Assembly (NCBI GenBank): GCA_013399115.1 | Contig: VXAA01000116.1 | Coordinates: 320,322 to 384,321 of the forward strand | Source of the DNA: Anseranas semipalmata | Lineage: Eukaryota > Chordata > Aves > Anseriformes > Anseranatidae | Direction of reading: 5' to 3' | DNA: 64,000 bases | Part shown: piece by piece, positions 14,001-26,977 of the stretch | Layout of the letters: each line of letters begins with the position of its first letter | How positions within the stretch are numbered: position 1 is the stretch's first letter | The notes under the pieces: model-generated | What the model was told of the DNA's origin: nothing | Databases searched by the model: none | The model's input: only the letters and a program-made list of their open reading frames with translations | Translations under genes and position numbers: made by a program

Positions 14001-17000
14001 TGGTGTGCTGAGCTACGCTATACAGGGTTGCTTCTACACTCCAGTTGCTTCAGTGAAGCATTAATAAGGGGCAGAGGCACTGTCCTGTATATTGGAAGAT
14101 AGCTGGGCAGACTGCGTGACATTTTGTGTAAGCTCAGTTTCAGTCTGAATAGGTGCTAGGGGTCTGAAAACTCCCTTTGGCAGACTTTGCATAAACAAGT
14201 CTGCACAAGTATTTGCAAGGTCTGTGGTTTCTGTGAGCTTTTTTTTTGTAAATTAAAGAAAACAATCTTTCTTGGGAACTCTGCAGTGCTTTTTAATTCT
14301 GTCAAAAAGAAAACCAGACACGTGAAGGAGTATAAAACGTTGTCAAAGTCAAAGGTTTGTTTCTAGTAGTATGTAGCAGGAAGAGACAAAAACACAATTT
14401 TATCTTTCAAATGAGAGTATTTTTCCTAGATGCAACGAACATGCTGTACTTCTGTGATTTTTATATTTGATGTATAAGCATGTAAATACAATGTTGCTTC
14501 ATGGTCCTTTCCAGTGAACAGCTTGCATTCCGTTCAGTTATGTCATTACAGTGAATGCAGCTGAGGTGTTTTGCAGTTAATTTTTATTTATTGTTGTTAC
14601 CTTGATGAAGGCAGAGTTGAAGGTGAGTGGGTATATACTCTTCAGCTCTGGTGCTCCCTGGTTTGCTCAGGCTAATGTTCCACTAGGAACCTAGCTAATT
14701 CAGAAGTTAGTTAGGTTTATCAATCCTCTGCTTTTGCGCCTGCCAGATGTATGAAATTTCCTCCTTGATTTCTGCCTGAATTGTAATATCGTAGCCCATC
14801 TGTTGTATAAAGGCTTAAAAACATTTTTTTTTTTCAGTTGGTTTTACTGTATGAAGCCAACAAGCTTAATTCTTTCTGGATTTGGAGGCGATTATTCTCT
14901 GAACATATTCTAGGCAATTATTATTGTTGTTGTTATTTTTTTTAATGTACATGACTACTTACTAGTATTTTTCTTTTTCTCTTCTGTTTTGAGCTATTAG
15001 TCACATGAGATGTAGGGCCCATAATAAAGAAACAGCAGTGGAGCAGTGTTTTCCTTCTCTTTAATAATCCTCGTGATTCTCCCCTCCCCCAGTAGAAAGT
15101 ACTCCTACACTACTTAAATCTTTTTTGGAAAAAATCAGTTGTAAATCTGAGTCATGCTGTCATCTGTAACTAGAAGCTTAGATGTTTTGAGGGTTCCTGC
15201 TAGGAATTCTTGGGGTAATGTTAGATAATATTTTCATTTCTGCAAGGTTACATTCGATTTATGATGGTTGCTGCATTAGTTTATGAATAATGATTTCCAT
15301 TTCTTCTGTTAGTACTTTTTCAAAACAGAACGGAATCAAGACATTGAAAGAAGACAGGATATCTGGCAGTATTATATCTTAAGAATATATGACCTGAAGC
15401 TCTGCTTTTACCATCTGATGTCTGATAGAGCCCTGAAATCTTCTGTTTGACTCTAGATGGTTTTTAGATTTATTTTTCTCTCTATATAATATGCCAGCTG
15501 TACATATAGACAGTTGCCTACTAGCATGTGTTCCTATTGTTACAAGGAATTAAGAAGGGAAATCAATCTAAACCCGCATGGAGCAAAAGCAAAACCAGGT
15601 ATTTCACTGCTGCAACAATATAAAGAAAATAGATAGTAGATAAAAGTATGAAGCATGTGGAGAGTATGAATCAAATCTGAAATGCTTTTTCCCCCTACTG
15701 TATAAGCACTATGCAGCCCACACATCAAATTTTTCCCCTAGTCTAGCACTTCTCAAATGAGAAATACTTTTAGTTTCTGAAATGGGATTTCAGAAGGAAA
15801 GAATAGTTACTGCAGTTGAACATGTACAAAGGCTCTGAACAGCCCTTTGTTAAAATAATTGAGCTTTTTTATTTTTAAGCATAGATGTTTAAAATAGCAG
15901 AGAGACTCTGGATTTTTCAAGGTTTGTAAGTAATACGACAATGGTATGTTTTCGAATAGGAGGGCAAATTGCTAGATTTGCATTTATAATAGGGTGTAAT
16001 CAGTGAAGAGTAGGTGCTGAAGCCTGTTCTAAAACCTTACCACGGAGATAATTTAGTTAAGGATGGGGATGCAGTATGGTCTTTTTTTTTCCCCCTAGTT
16101 TGTGGTTTACTCCCTTTTCCTCTGATTTCCTTATCTTTTTTTTTAAATTACTTGAGATTTAGCTGTAATTTCAGTGTTTGAACTGTTTAATTGTTTTTAG
16201 AATTCTGTTTTTTTTCCAACTCTCAATTTGGCTAATCCAAAATGCTGCGCTAGATTACCGCCCGAGGACACGTAGAACTCGCAGGCAGTGGTGTCAGTCA
16301 AGCAACTTCATACCTGGCTGAGCAGAAGTATGGGGTTTGACGTGAATAGAACTACTTATGTGCTTAAAATCAGGAATCTTGTTGAAGCTGAGCCAGCGTT
16401 TCTGCTAGATTTCCAATTTCCACTACTTGCTGCCAAGTATATTAGAACTGTCTATAAATAGTTTGTGGAATTTGTGAGTGAGAATTAAAAAAAATAAAAA
16501 ATCAGGCTTCTCTTCTGTCCCCACCTTTTCTATCTACAACTGAGAAGTTTGAATTGTTTTTGCTGAAACTGATAAAAATGTCCTCTTAAATTAATAACTA
16601 AAATACCTTGACTTAAAGTTGTGTGTTTTAATGACTTAATTAAAAATTGTCTTGTGGAATTTACTGGTATTTTTGCACATAATATTATGTAAAGAGTACC
16701 AAATGGTATTTTTTCCACCTGCAGCATTAAATCGGAGTTGCTATAGTTACTACTCTGGCTTCTCTTTTGGGACCTAGTATAAAGGAACCTGGGGTTATCT
16801 CGGTAATTTGGTGTGCAAAGATCTCTTTCAAAAGTGGCTCCTGTTCTGCCTCTTGTGCGAGTCTCTCCTGCTGGCACACCCGGAGAATAGGCTTGTGCTG
16901 CATTAAAGCACAGCCAAGTGCAGAACTGCTGGTTGCTTTGTATGCTTGATTGGCAGCAACGGAGAGCTGTTGCTCCCGATAGAAGGGAAAAAGAAGAGGG

Positions 17001-18366
17001 GAAAGTGGCAGAGAAGCTGTACCTTTAGAGTAGGAATGTGTGAGCTCGCTTTGTAGGCTGCAGCATCTTCCAGATGTTTACTTGATGCAGCCCAGTGGTG
17101 CTGGGGGCTGTATTTGGATGCTCCAGCATCATCTGGCTGGCAACAACTGGCGTTCAAGGGCAATAGTAGTAAAGGATTACAGGTCTCTACATCTCGTTAT
17201 GGTTTATATGGAATTTTTTTAATGTGTTGTTTTATTTTGTATCCTGCGACAGCATTCACAGTTCGTGTAATATTAGTAAAGAATATGTGCCGTGTTTAAT
17301 GAGTCTGAAGAGAGAACTTGTGTTGTTCATAGTGAATGACCATGGTTAAGCTGAAGATGATGCCTGGCGTTGAGATGGAGCCGTGCTGACAGAGCTGAAG
17401 CTGCTGTGAGCAGAGAGCACATCTCTGGTGTTGGGTGGTTGGAAGGGTGACTGCACTGACAAGTCCTGCGGCTTGCAGGAGCAGAGCTGTGGAGCAAAAC
17501 AAGTTATACTGAAGATTTAATGCTTATGTCATATACATTTCTGAAGGGCTTGCTTTGGACTGGCTATAGTGTGGCCCAGAGGACTGAATACCCATAACCA
17601 GTAGGAGTGTGTCTTCCAGGTTAGTGTCCTCTAAAAGGAATCCAGATATTAGTTCCTGTAAAAAGTAAAAGTAAAATCTAAATGTACATATAACAATTCC
17701 ATTGCAGAATTGATTCTCCAGTCCTTGTCTTAGTTTTCTAAATAAACTACATCACAGTTGGCCTAAAATAAAAATGGTACATCGTAAAATAATGGCATTA
17801 TTGTAAACAAACGCTGTGCTTTATCTACTGTTTTTACAGTGAAATTTTATGTGCTTATTTTGTGCTTTTGTGTCATAAATACATTTAAATAAGCCACTAT
17901 TTCAGTATAGGTTCATCTGTTAGTCATTTTTATTCTTTCCTTAATTAAAGAAATTAATTATGTTATTGTAGTATTGGAGTATACAACACTTTCTCATTTC
18001 ACATGAACATTCACTTGTACTGTTTGAAATTTTAGATATATTTACTGTATCTTCTTTGTAGCAGATGTTCTTCTGTTATAGAGATTTGGAATAAATCTTG
18101 TCACTCTGCTCAGCTTGCTTTTAGTAGAAGATTCAGCTGATGTCTGCACAGCAATAAGGCTTTGTCTCAATGTTTCTGTCATATTGCGTATAAAACAAAG
18201 GGTTATTTAATTCTTCCCTTACCTGGAAGGGTAATTAACATCTTACTGCACAGCTTAATGGTATTTCACAAAAGACCAGCTGAAATTCTTATGCATCCAG
18301 TACTTAACCCTGAGGAAATATATTAAAGAACTGCACACAACTAGTTAACACCAAGCTGTTCATTTA

Positions 18367-18390
18367 AAAAAAAGAAAAGAAAAGAAAAAA
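18367..18390. repeat. purine-only A/G simple repeat
   Basis: A short run built of AAAAG-like units, seen directly in the sequence. It lies in LRP12 intron 1 and has no gene-related role that I can see. Confidence 0.7.
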
Positions 18391-21300
18391 TTATCATTAA
18401 CTCTTGCAAAAATTCTTCAGATAAACTGGAGATTATTAATCAGTTAATGCTTAAAAGTAGGTCTTGTCATTTCTCATGATGCTTTTTTAGTTGTCTTTTG
18501 TCATGAAATACAGGAACTTACACAGAAATGCCAGTTTTTCGAGGAAGTAAGCTGCAGTTGGGTACATGACAAAAACTTTTGGTCAAAGATGCAAAGCACT
18601 ATGTAAAAGTCAGTAACAAAGACATGAGAGTAGGAAGTGACTGTGGATCACTAATCTTATCTTGAACAGTTAATTGAAATACATATCAGTGCACCAACAT
18701 GTTAATTGATTCCATCTCTAATGAAAAGGATGCTCTGGTTGCAAACTCAGCCAGCAGAAGTCAGGAAATAGTACAGTTGTGTCACCTGTAAAGGCTGTGG
18801 CTGGTTTCTGTAGGAATCTGGGAATGACGCTGCTGCTTCACCTTGTTGCTGATTGCAGAGACGTAACGAATGCTGCCTAGCTTCCGTGGACTGTGTACTC
18901 TGAGCTGAGCCGCACCTTAATTTGCAGCATTCCCTTGTTGCAATAATAGTATTCTTTTCATGAACTGTTCTGGGAGGGTAAGTTTCAAATGCTTAGACCG
19001 AGCTTCTTTTCCCTCTATATTTGCTCAACTTTCAGTTCCTTACGATGTTGAAGTTTCACATGTAGCTCTGTTCCTGTCTTCTTAGGAAGACAAATTCTGA
19101 ATTTCTGTGGTACAGTTTTACACTGGTAAGAGAACATGTTTTGCACAGACAGAAGAAAAAGAACAAGAGAAATCAGAATATTCTGAGACACAATTATAGA
19201 TTATAAAGGGTGAAATATAGCACCTTGAGGCCCTTTTGTACCCTCACATTCATTTCAGATTACAGAAAATGTTTTCTCAATTGCATAATCTCAATTCAGT
19301 GTGTCCTACTCCTCTGGAATTCTAGAAGAGCTTGGCAGCAACATGGCCATATGCCTGTGGATACGTAGCTCTTTGCTGGTGTTACAGGATTAAATCCCTG
19401 CACCTAGTGCATTAATTCTAAATGTACAGTAGCTTAACAAACACAAGTACAGAGTGCTCAGGAGATAAGAGACTGTAAAAGATGAGCCAAAAGACTGAGG
19501 AGGATCCTGCCTAATTTCTCTGGTTTATTAACTGTATGTGACACATATGTAAATAATAGTGGATTTGGTTACATACTGAAGAAATGTTTTTATCTGGAGG
19601 AGGGAAGTAGTACTCGCTTTTCTGTTGGTCTTCCCCCGTGCTCTGCTGTGAGACATAACATCTTCGCTGTAGATTAACCATAGGTATGCTGTTGCTCGTG
19701 TGACAGCCGGGCAGGTAGCCTCTGCACTTCTCTCCCACAGACTGGGCAGGGCAGCATTGCTGCGGTTCAGCCCCGCCGTCGGTGTTTTCTGCTGGAGCTC
19801 GTTTCTGCAAAACCCTGCTTAGGTACTTGCAGGAAGCGAGGGGTGGGGTGGCGGCTGCCTGTGCTTGTCACAAAGTGTGCTGGCAGGAAGGGTGCCGGAA
19901 TACTACAGAGACATCAGGGATGTTTCCAGGTCCCGTAACTCCAGATCTGGAAGGATATTGCCATTTTTGGACCAGGGCATTATAGGACCATTGCTAAAGG
20001 GCTTTTTAGTGGGGTGGTATGTAAGGCACGAACAATTTGTTTATGGAAGTGTATTGTAAGATTCCTATTTTGTTGGCATTGTCCACACTTTGCCAGGTAG
20101 AAGTAAAATTTGGTGAAGATTAGTGCAAAGGAATTTCAGCTGGCAAGTCAGCATAAACAGATCAAGTTTATTCTTTCTAAGGTACAGGATGGGGTAGGAA
20201 TTTTGGAAGTAGGATGAAGAAAGGAAGTTTGATCATGAAGTATAGTGCCTAAATTAAAGCACGTTGAACACATACCGTAATGAAAGGTATTTGGAAGCAC
20301 CTGAAATACAGGAAGTGGATTTGATATGTTGTCCCTGGTAATTGTAGTTCAAGAGAAATATTCAGTCCAGCCTGCTTGAGTAGCATTCACTATGCACCAC
20401 ATGATGCTTTAACGTAAGGTAGTTTAGAAAAAGCTCTCTCTTCATAGCCACGTGGTTACGGCAGTTCCTCAATTTATACAATTCTAGTTATAGGGGGTTG
20501 TAATTGGGCTGTAAAAGCTAATGGAAGAGACTTAATCTTGACATAGGAGAATTTAGCATCAAGGCAGATATGATTGCATGATTTTTTGCGGACAATAACT
20601 ACTTGGTTTAACAGCAATAATAAAGGTAACTCCAATGGGGTGTTTTCCATAATGATTTGTTTTTGGTTTTTTTTTTAATTTTTCATTTCAACAGTCAAGT
20701 TAATTTCTCTCTAAAATACAGTTTGGATTTAATTCAGTCCCAAGATATATGTTCCCCTTCCAAATTGAGTTTTTAAAATTAAATTTTACAGTCATGGTGG
20801 ACAAATTCACACATAGCAGATTTTTAGGGTGCACTTTTAACAATACTCATCAGTTAACTTTGCATTCATATCACTAGTTTTAGTCAAACTGAAATTAAAA
20901 CAAGATTTTCATTTGAGTGATTATTTGCTATCTCAAATATATCAGTATTTAAATAAACTTGATGTTCTTTGTCTGAAACCTACAAGTTCGTGTATCTGGA
21001 ATGCAGAAGCTTGTCTTGTTTGATCTGAAAGTTTTGACTAAGAGGGACGCTGTTACTGGGGGTTGGGTCTGTTTGGCTCTCCTTGAAAACTGCAGGAATT
21101 TGAGTAGAACTTAAAGGAGAAGTTCATTTCAGTCCTGCAGGCTTATTTTTATGCTCTGAGATTGTATGCAGTCAACCATTGGAGCCTGATATTTCCATTT
21201 TGAGAGAGATGTACCGAGCGTGCCATTGGGCAGGAGGCTCGTAGGGGGCTGACCTTCTAAAATGAAGGCAGCTGCATTATGGATAGGCTTTCGTAGTCTG

Positions 21301-24087
21301 AGCATCACATCCACTGTGTGGCTATCAAATACATAGAACCTTGTAGGTATTTTTTTTCCAATCATGGCGTGCTTTTCAGGTGTTAAAGCATTGTTTTTTT
21401 TCACAGTTTTTCCTCTTCATTGTTCTCTGCAATTTGATTGCATAAGTTCCCAGCCCCATCCTCCAGCCTATATTTATTTTCCTATCTTTGATGAAATTCG
21501 GATGATGTTAATGAGTCAAATACCTTCCAAGACTGGTTGTTGCCTTCTGCGTAGTTTTGTTTTCATCTCCAGACTGCATATAGGAGTAAAGGGCTTGTGG
21601 TTCTTTGACCAGGTTTTTAGGAAGTGACATTGTAAAGGTGTTGGATTGGTTTTTCTGGGGGGGTGGGTGGTGGCAGGGACACATTTAGCATAGTTTTATA
21701 TAGACCAATATGGGAGAAGTGCCCCAAGTGCTGGAAAACGTGCAGGTAAACCTTTGTGTCGTCTTGCCTGCTTCTGTGGTCAGTCAAGTGTAAGACAAAT
21801 CAAAAGGAATTAATTCAAATGTTGTTGGAACTACTTGTTGTCTGTTTCTGCCTGCTGGGAAGACAAGGCAGCATCTCACCTCAGAGGATTTGAGTGAAAT
21901 AGAAAGAAACTGAGGTCACAGGGATGGGGTTTTGTGTTTGAAAATAAAATAGGAATTTCTGGAGGAGTCCATCAGAATCAGTAGTTGGTCCATACTTAGA
22001 CCATAACCATACCATGAACATTTAAGGAATTTTTAAAGTTATTTGAGACAGAAAGGTACTTCTGAAATGGGAAGCTTTTCTATAGTGTAAATATTCCCTA
22101 TAAACAGTCTAACTCATGTAATAACTAATTGGCCAATTTTTGATTGCAGTCAAGGGACCTTTAGTTATCTCATCAGTAGTGATAACAACAAACACACGTG
22201 CACTTGACCAGAAAGCCCTTATAAGTACTTTCTATGCTTTTGTTCAACCTGCTACCTGTTGTTTAACAAATCTCATCCTATTTTACAAAGATTCTGTTTT
22301 GATTTAAAAACAAGCAAACAACAACAACAAAATCATAGGGAATGCTTGTTTTTATCTTGAGCCTTGTTAATTTGAATTTTTTAACTTAAATGCAGTTGCT
22401 GCCCATATCTTAAGCTGCAGGACTAAATTTGTCTGACACTACTATTTAATGGCACTTATTTCAATGACATTAAAAAGCTCTTGTCGATTTGTCATATGTA
22501 TTTAAAAAAATGAGATGATATAGTCCTGGTTACACAAGTGATTTTTTTTTTTTTAAGGAATCAACAACAAAGAAAAAAGTGGTGAAAAATGTCAGGTTTT
22601 GAGAAAAAAACAACAACTTGATTTCTCGCAGGCAGACTGGATTAGTGCGTGAGCTTCTTTTGTGTCTTTCTTCCAGCACTGTGCCTGTCACACCTCTTTA
22701 ACCAGCTCTTGTAATCGGTGTGGGCAAACTTTGTGTCAAGTTTTATTAATGGTGCTTGTTTCAGTTCCCATCTTTGGGTTCAAATGGGAATGGAGAGTCA
22801 ATATTTCTTTAAAATGTCAAGAAACGTGAAAACTTATTGGTGACCTAAGAAAATTTTTTATATACTCGAACTCTGCTGTATTAAATAGACTAAAAGAAAT
22901 TTCAAAGATAATTATGTTACCATATCTTAATGAACATTACTGCTCTATTATCTGATATACTGATGCTCTAGTGCACTCAGATTATATGGAACTGTGACAT
23001 AATTGTTGAGATCTTATAAGGGTCATTGCCTAAAAATTTCATAAAGGTGTCAGCAGTTAGTAATGGCATTTGAACACGGTGTTTCAGTGACAGTTTCCAA
23101 TAAAAGAGGAAGGAAGTAATAATTCGGGAAGTTTTTAAGGTTCATCTTTCATTTAATGAAGGATTATTGGGAATAAAAAAAAAAACTTTTGATATTACAG
23201 TACTTGGATCTGAGTTGACTTTATCATCAGACATTATTACTTCTGACTAATCATTGAAGCTAGCTTGAAAATAAATGTGACATCATTGTGTCAAGTTAAA
23301 TTGTTTTATCACAAAGCATATTTAGAAAATATTGAAGTATTTCATTTTGCATATTGACTTAAGTTGTTTTTCTTATTCTAACAATTCTAAGTGAATGCGT
23401 ACAAGATTTGGGTGTACATTTTAATATACTTCTGGTTATTACTGATTTATAGTTTATTTTTTTCAGAATCTTTTGCATATGCATTGCATATGTGTTAGTA
23501 ACCCCTGTCTGAAAATACAAAACTGGTGAATAATAACTACTGTAATTTGAAAGATAAGAGATTTTTAACTTAAAACTAAAGGTCTTGAAATATGGTAATT
23601 TTTTCTTATGTTAATTGAAATAATAGAAAACAAAACAATCAGAAATGTGCTTCTGTGGAATCAGTTACAAGTAAAATCTCTTTATACCAAAGATGGTGTT
23701 TATTTTGTAAGTTTAGAGCTAAGTATTAATGAAGACGTGAAATCAGAGTGAGAAATATTCCTTGGCATGTCAGTTTATATGCAAAATGGATAAAGTATTT
23801 GGAGAATAGCTTTTTAAAACTTATGGGTATATTTTATTTTTGAAAACAGTTTTAGTGGAAAATCGTTGCTCGCTAATACAGTATTTGAAGTAGTTTTTGT
23901 TTTAAAGTACTTCTGACTTTTGAATTTAGGGGAATTGTTACAATGTTGACTTTTTTAATTGAGACAAAACAACTTGGTATTTAGATATCTGTAGTGAAAT
24001 TGGTGTGTAAAAAATACAGGGAAAAGAAAAAAAACATCCCTTTTAAGAGCCCAAGGATTTGGATTAGAAAAAAAAAAAAGTAGATGT

Positions 24088-24129
24088 GGTTTTTTTTGTT
24101 TGTTTGTTTGTTGTTTTTTTTTTTTTTTN
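24088..24129. repeat. T-rich (TTTG)n and poly-T low-complexity tract
   Basis: Runs of T alternate with TTTG units and end in a single undetermined base at 24129. The N probably marks a homopolymer that was hard to sequence. The tract lies about 1.3 kb before LRP12 exon 2. Confidence 0.85.
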
Positions 24130-25385
24130 TGACCATCAGTCTTCTAATTGTGTTGTGTCTTTGGGAAGTGAAAAATTATGTCTTTGTGCATTTGCTGTCA
24201 ACCTCAGGAGCAATTTCGGAAGCATTTTGTTTGTAACCACTGCAAGTGAGGAGCACTGAGATGCTTGCGTAGATCTGTATGTTCCAAGTCAACTCTAACA
24301 GTCTTTAAGCTTGATCTAAGAGGAATATGAGTTTTCTTCATGTGTTTAAGGTTCTTGTTACGCCCAAGATATCACACATACATTGCACTGCTGGTAGAAC
24401 AACTGATTTTGCATGTTTAAAGTGTGACATAGAACATCTCTAAGAGAACAAAACTTTGAGGGAGTATGACATGGTTTTAAAATTTGCTTAGTTGATGTAT
24501 TTCAAATTTTAGACTCACAGCCTGTGTTCAAAGCAGACTATTTATGAAAGCAGCTCTCCTGCTGAACTGTCTGGAAGATTTAATTAAAAAAAATGTAAAG
24601 GTTAAAAGAAAAGATGCAGAATAAAGGAGAGGAGAATGAGAGCTGTTCAGCGGGGGAAAGATGCACAAATACAATTTGATCTGTCACATCTTGTGATGGG
24701 GCTACCACCTGACAGCAAATGTGTTTGCTTTAGCAGATTCTTTTACTTTGCAGAAGGATGAAGTAGTATGAGATGTGGAGGAACAACTTTTGTCTTTAAC
24801 TCCTGATGAGCACATAAGTTTTGCTGTTGGTCATCTTTGCAAGTACGCTTAGTTTTAATGAACACTGATGGGGAGATGGTGGTTAGTTCTTGGCTATATC
24901 TGAAACATCTTCCTGTGAAGGGGTATGGGCCACATGCAGTACGATTTGGATGCATGTCTTCCTATGGCTGTCTTTATTTGCATAGCATTTATTTCTATCC
25001 AGGAAGAGGTGGGGAAGGTGCACTGAAATAAACCTTTCTTGAAAAGAAAATATCAGTTGATGGAAAAATAATGCAAAATCTCCCATCTAAAATGTCTGAA
25101 GTTTCTCAAAACTCTGCTACTATCAGTTCTTTCCTTTCTTAACTTCCTAGTGTGTGTAATTGTTTCTAATACATTAATGATACTTGTTTTTATTTTCATT
25201 GTATAATAAGTTTTTCCTCTAGTTTTTCCACTTAACTTTTATCATAAAATGAACCTAGGCCCTGTAATGTTTAATATTAATTAAAATAACTTCAGTTTTG
25301 TTCTTTCTGTTCTGTAAAAGGGTATCTGAAGAATTTTTACAAATTTTATCTTGGAAATTAGCTTATTCATTATGTTTAATTTTAG

Positions 25386-25442
25386 GAAATGGTGCTCTTG
25401 CAGAACATTCTGAAAATGTGCATATTTCAGGAGTGTCAACGG
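25386..25442 (+). CDS. LRP12: LRP12 coding exon 2 (57-bp cassette exon)
   Basis: The exon is flanked by an acceptor ending TTTTAG and a donor GTAAGTC. It encodes 19 residues, GNGALAEHSENVHISGVST, counting the split glycine codon at the start and ending on the first base of the next codon. This matches the segment of LRP12 that follows the signal peptide and precedes the first CUB domain. At 57 bp, with the same phase (1) on both sides, it can be skipped without changing frame; an LRP12 isoform lacking these 19 residues is known in mammals. The preceding exon, with initiator and signal peptide, is not seen in the window, so the protein annotated here is N-terminally incomplete. Confidence 0.95.
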
Positions 25443-26960
25443 GTAAGTCATTTTTTGTAATGTTTAAATTTCATGCATGACTTAAATAGTAAATATTGAA
25501 AGCCACCTGGTATCTTATGAAGAGATATTTGGCTATAAAAATTATTACTGCCTTTTGCAGCATGTAATAAGGAATGAAGCAACTGGAACATGGAAAAATT
25601 CTCATAAGATAAAATTGATACCTGCATGCTCATGAACAGATTATGCCTTTCTAAGTGGACTGCTTAATTATTTTTCCATACAAACATTGAACTAAGAGAA
25701 AAGTTGGTTTAAGTTGAATTGATATTTTCTTTCCACAGTAAAGTTTTTGTGAAATGAAATTTATTGAAATGTAATTTTGGACACTGCTACTATCAAATAA
25801 TATAAATCCAGGAGTTGTGCGTTTCACCTGATTAGATTGAAGCAGTAACTGAAACTACTGTACACTTGACTGCACATTTTCTTTAATGCAAGAAAAAAAA
25901 GAATTTTAGAACTCAAGAAACTGAGAAACTGATGAGATGCTGGGAGAGTACAGGGCATAATAGCAGCAAACGTTGCTTGAAGGTTGCTTCATTTTGTGTA
26001 AGCCAGTCTTGGGCCTCTTCTGGGCAGCAGCTACAGCTGGGACCTATATTAGCGATGTGACTGTATGTCAGTTAAGGCATTAGATGATACCAGTGTGTAT
26101 TCTTTGTTCTTTGGTGTCATCTGACCGGCTGGTCATGTTTTGCACTTAAGTGATAGAGATATTCAGAATATATGCAACTAAGGAGATGGCTGCTGTCCTT
26201 CAATGGGTAGAAGAGTATAAGCCTGATTCCTTTTCATAGGGAAGCTGCCACTAATCCTTGGAAATCAAAGTGATTTTGACACCCTTCTCCTAAAATAAAA
26301 GTAAAAATGCAAACTCCATTTTGACAATAGGTTGCACATCTTGCTGTAGGTATTCTTGCAGTATAGTTTGAAGTATTACATTGGTATTTGTGTACACAGT
26401 TAAATTTTTAGATAAATGTAACTCAGCGGATGGTCCCTGTTACACCATACAACCTTCTTTTTCTCTTCCATTGTTTACCACACAAAGATTATCAACAGGC
26501 TTATTATAGAAGATCTTTGGTATCCATTCTTGTGCTGCATCATCAAGAATGTTGTTATTTTTCTACAGTAATAATGCACTAAGTATCAGATATAGCACAT
26601 TCATGGCACACTTAAGTAACAACACAGCTACTTGCTGCTGTTGGAACAATTGTTGCTGAAGATGATTGTATGAGATATCCTGAAAGCAGCATAGGTTTTA
26701 ACAACACTTCACCCTTTTATTTACTGCAACAGTCACGTCACAAGTCACAATACAGGCAGAAAAGCATCTGCTGGGCAAGAGGTGAATGGAATTTTTAACT
26801 CTGCTTTCAGCCTTTTGGCCAGCAGGCACAAACAGGCTGTGCCAAGAAGAGGAGAACACGATGTACTTTCTATGCAAGATAACAACAGCTGCTAGAGAGA
26901 CCTTTAGCTCCTTAGAAGAAAGATCCAGTGAGGGCTTCCATTTAAAATAAAACATATATT

Positions 26961-26977
26961 AAAAAAAAAAAAAAAAA
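26961..26977. repeat. poly-A tract (17)
   Basis: An uninterrupted run of A in LRP12 intron 2. I recognise no SINE or LINE body on either side, so it is called only a homopolymer. Confidence 0.8.

Larger units (their letters stand above)
1..25385 (+). other. LRP12: LRP12 intron 1 (partial), non-coding
   Basis: This stretch precedes the first recognisable LRP12 exon and is read as intron 1, with its 5' end outside the window. I found no exon resembling the usual short signal-peptide exon of LRP12 and no strong CpG island, so the main promoter is probably upstream. The sequence is A+T-rich with many short homopolymer runs. Slightly G+C-richer patches lie at about 5640-5900, 10640-11000 and 19680-19960. 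Open frames in it are short or unrecognised; the longest (11775-12290 and the one at 5650-5923) are treated as findings. One undetermined base lies at 24129 at the end of a T-rich run. Part of the left end could instead be upstream intergenic DNA if an unrecognised first exon lies inside. Confidence 0.7.
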
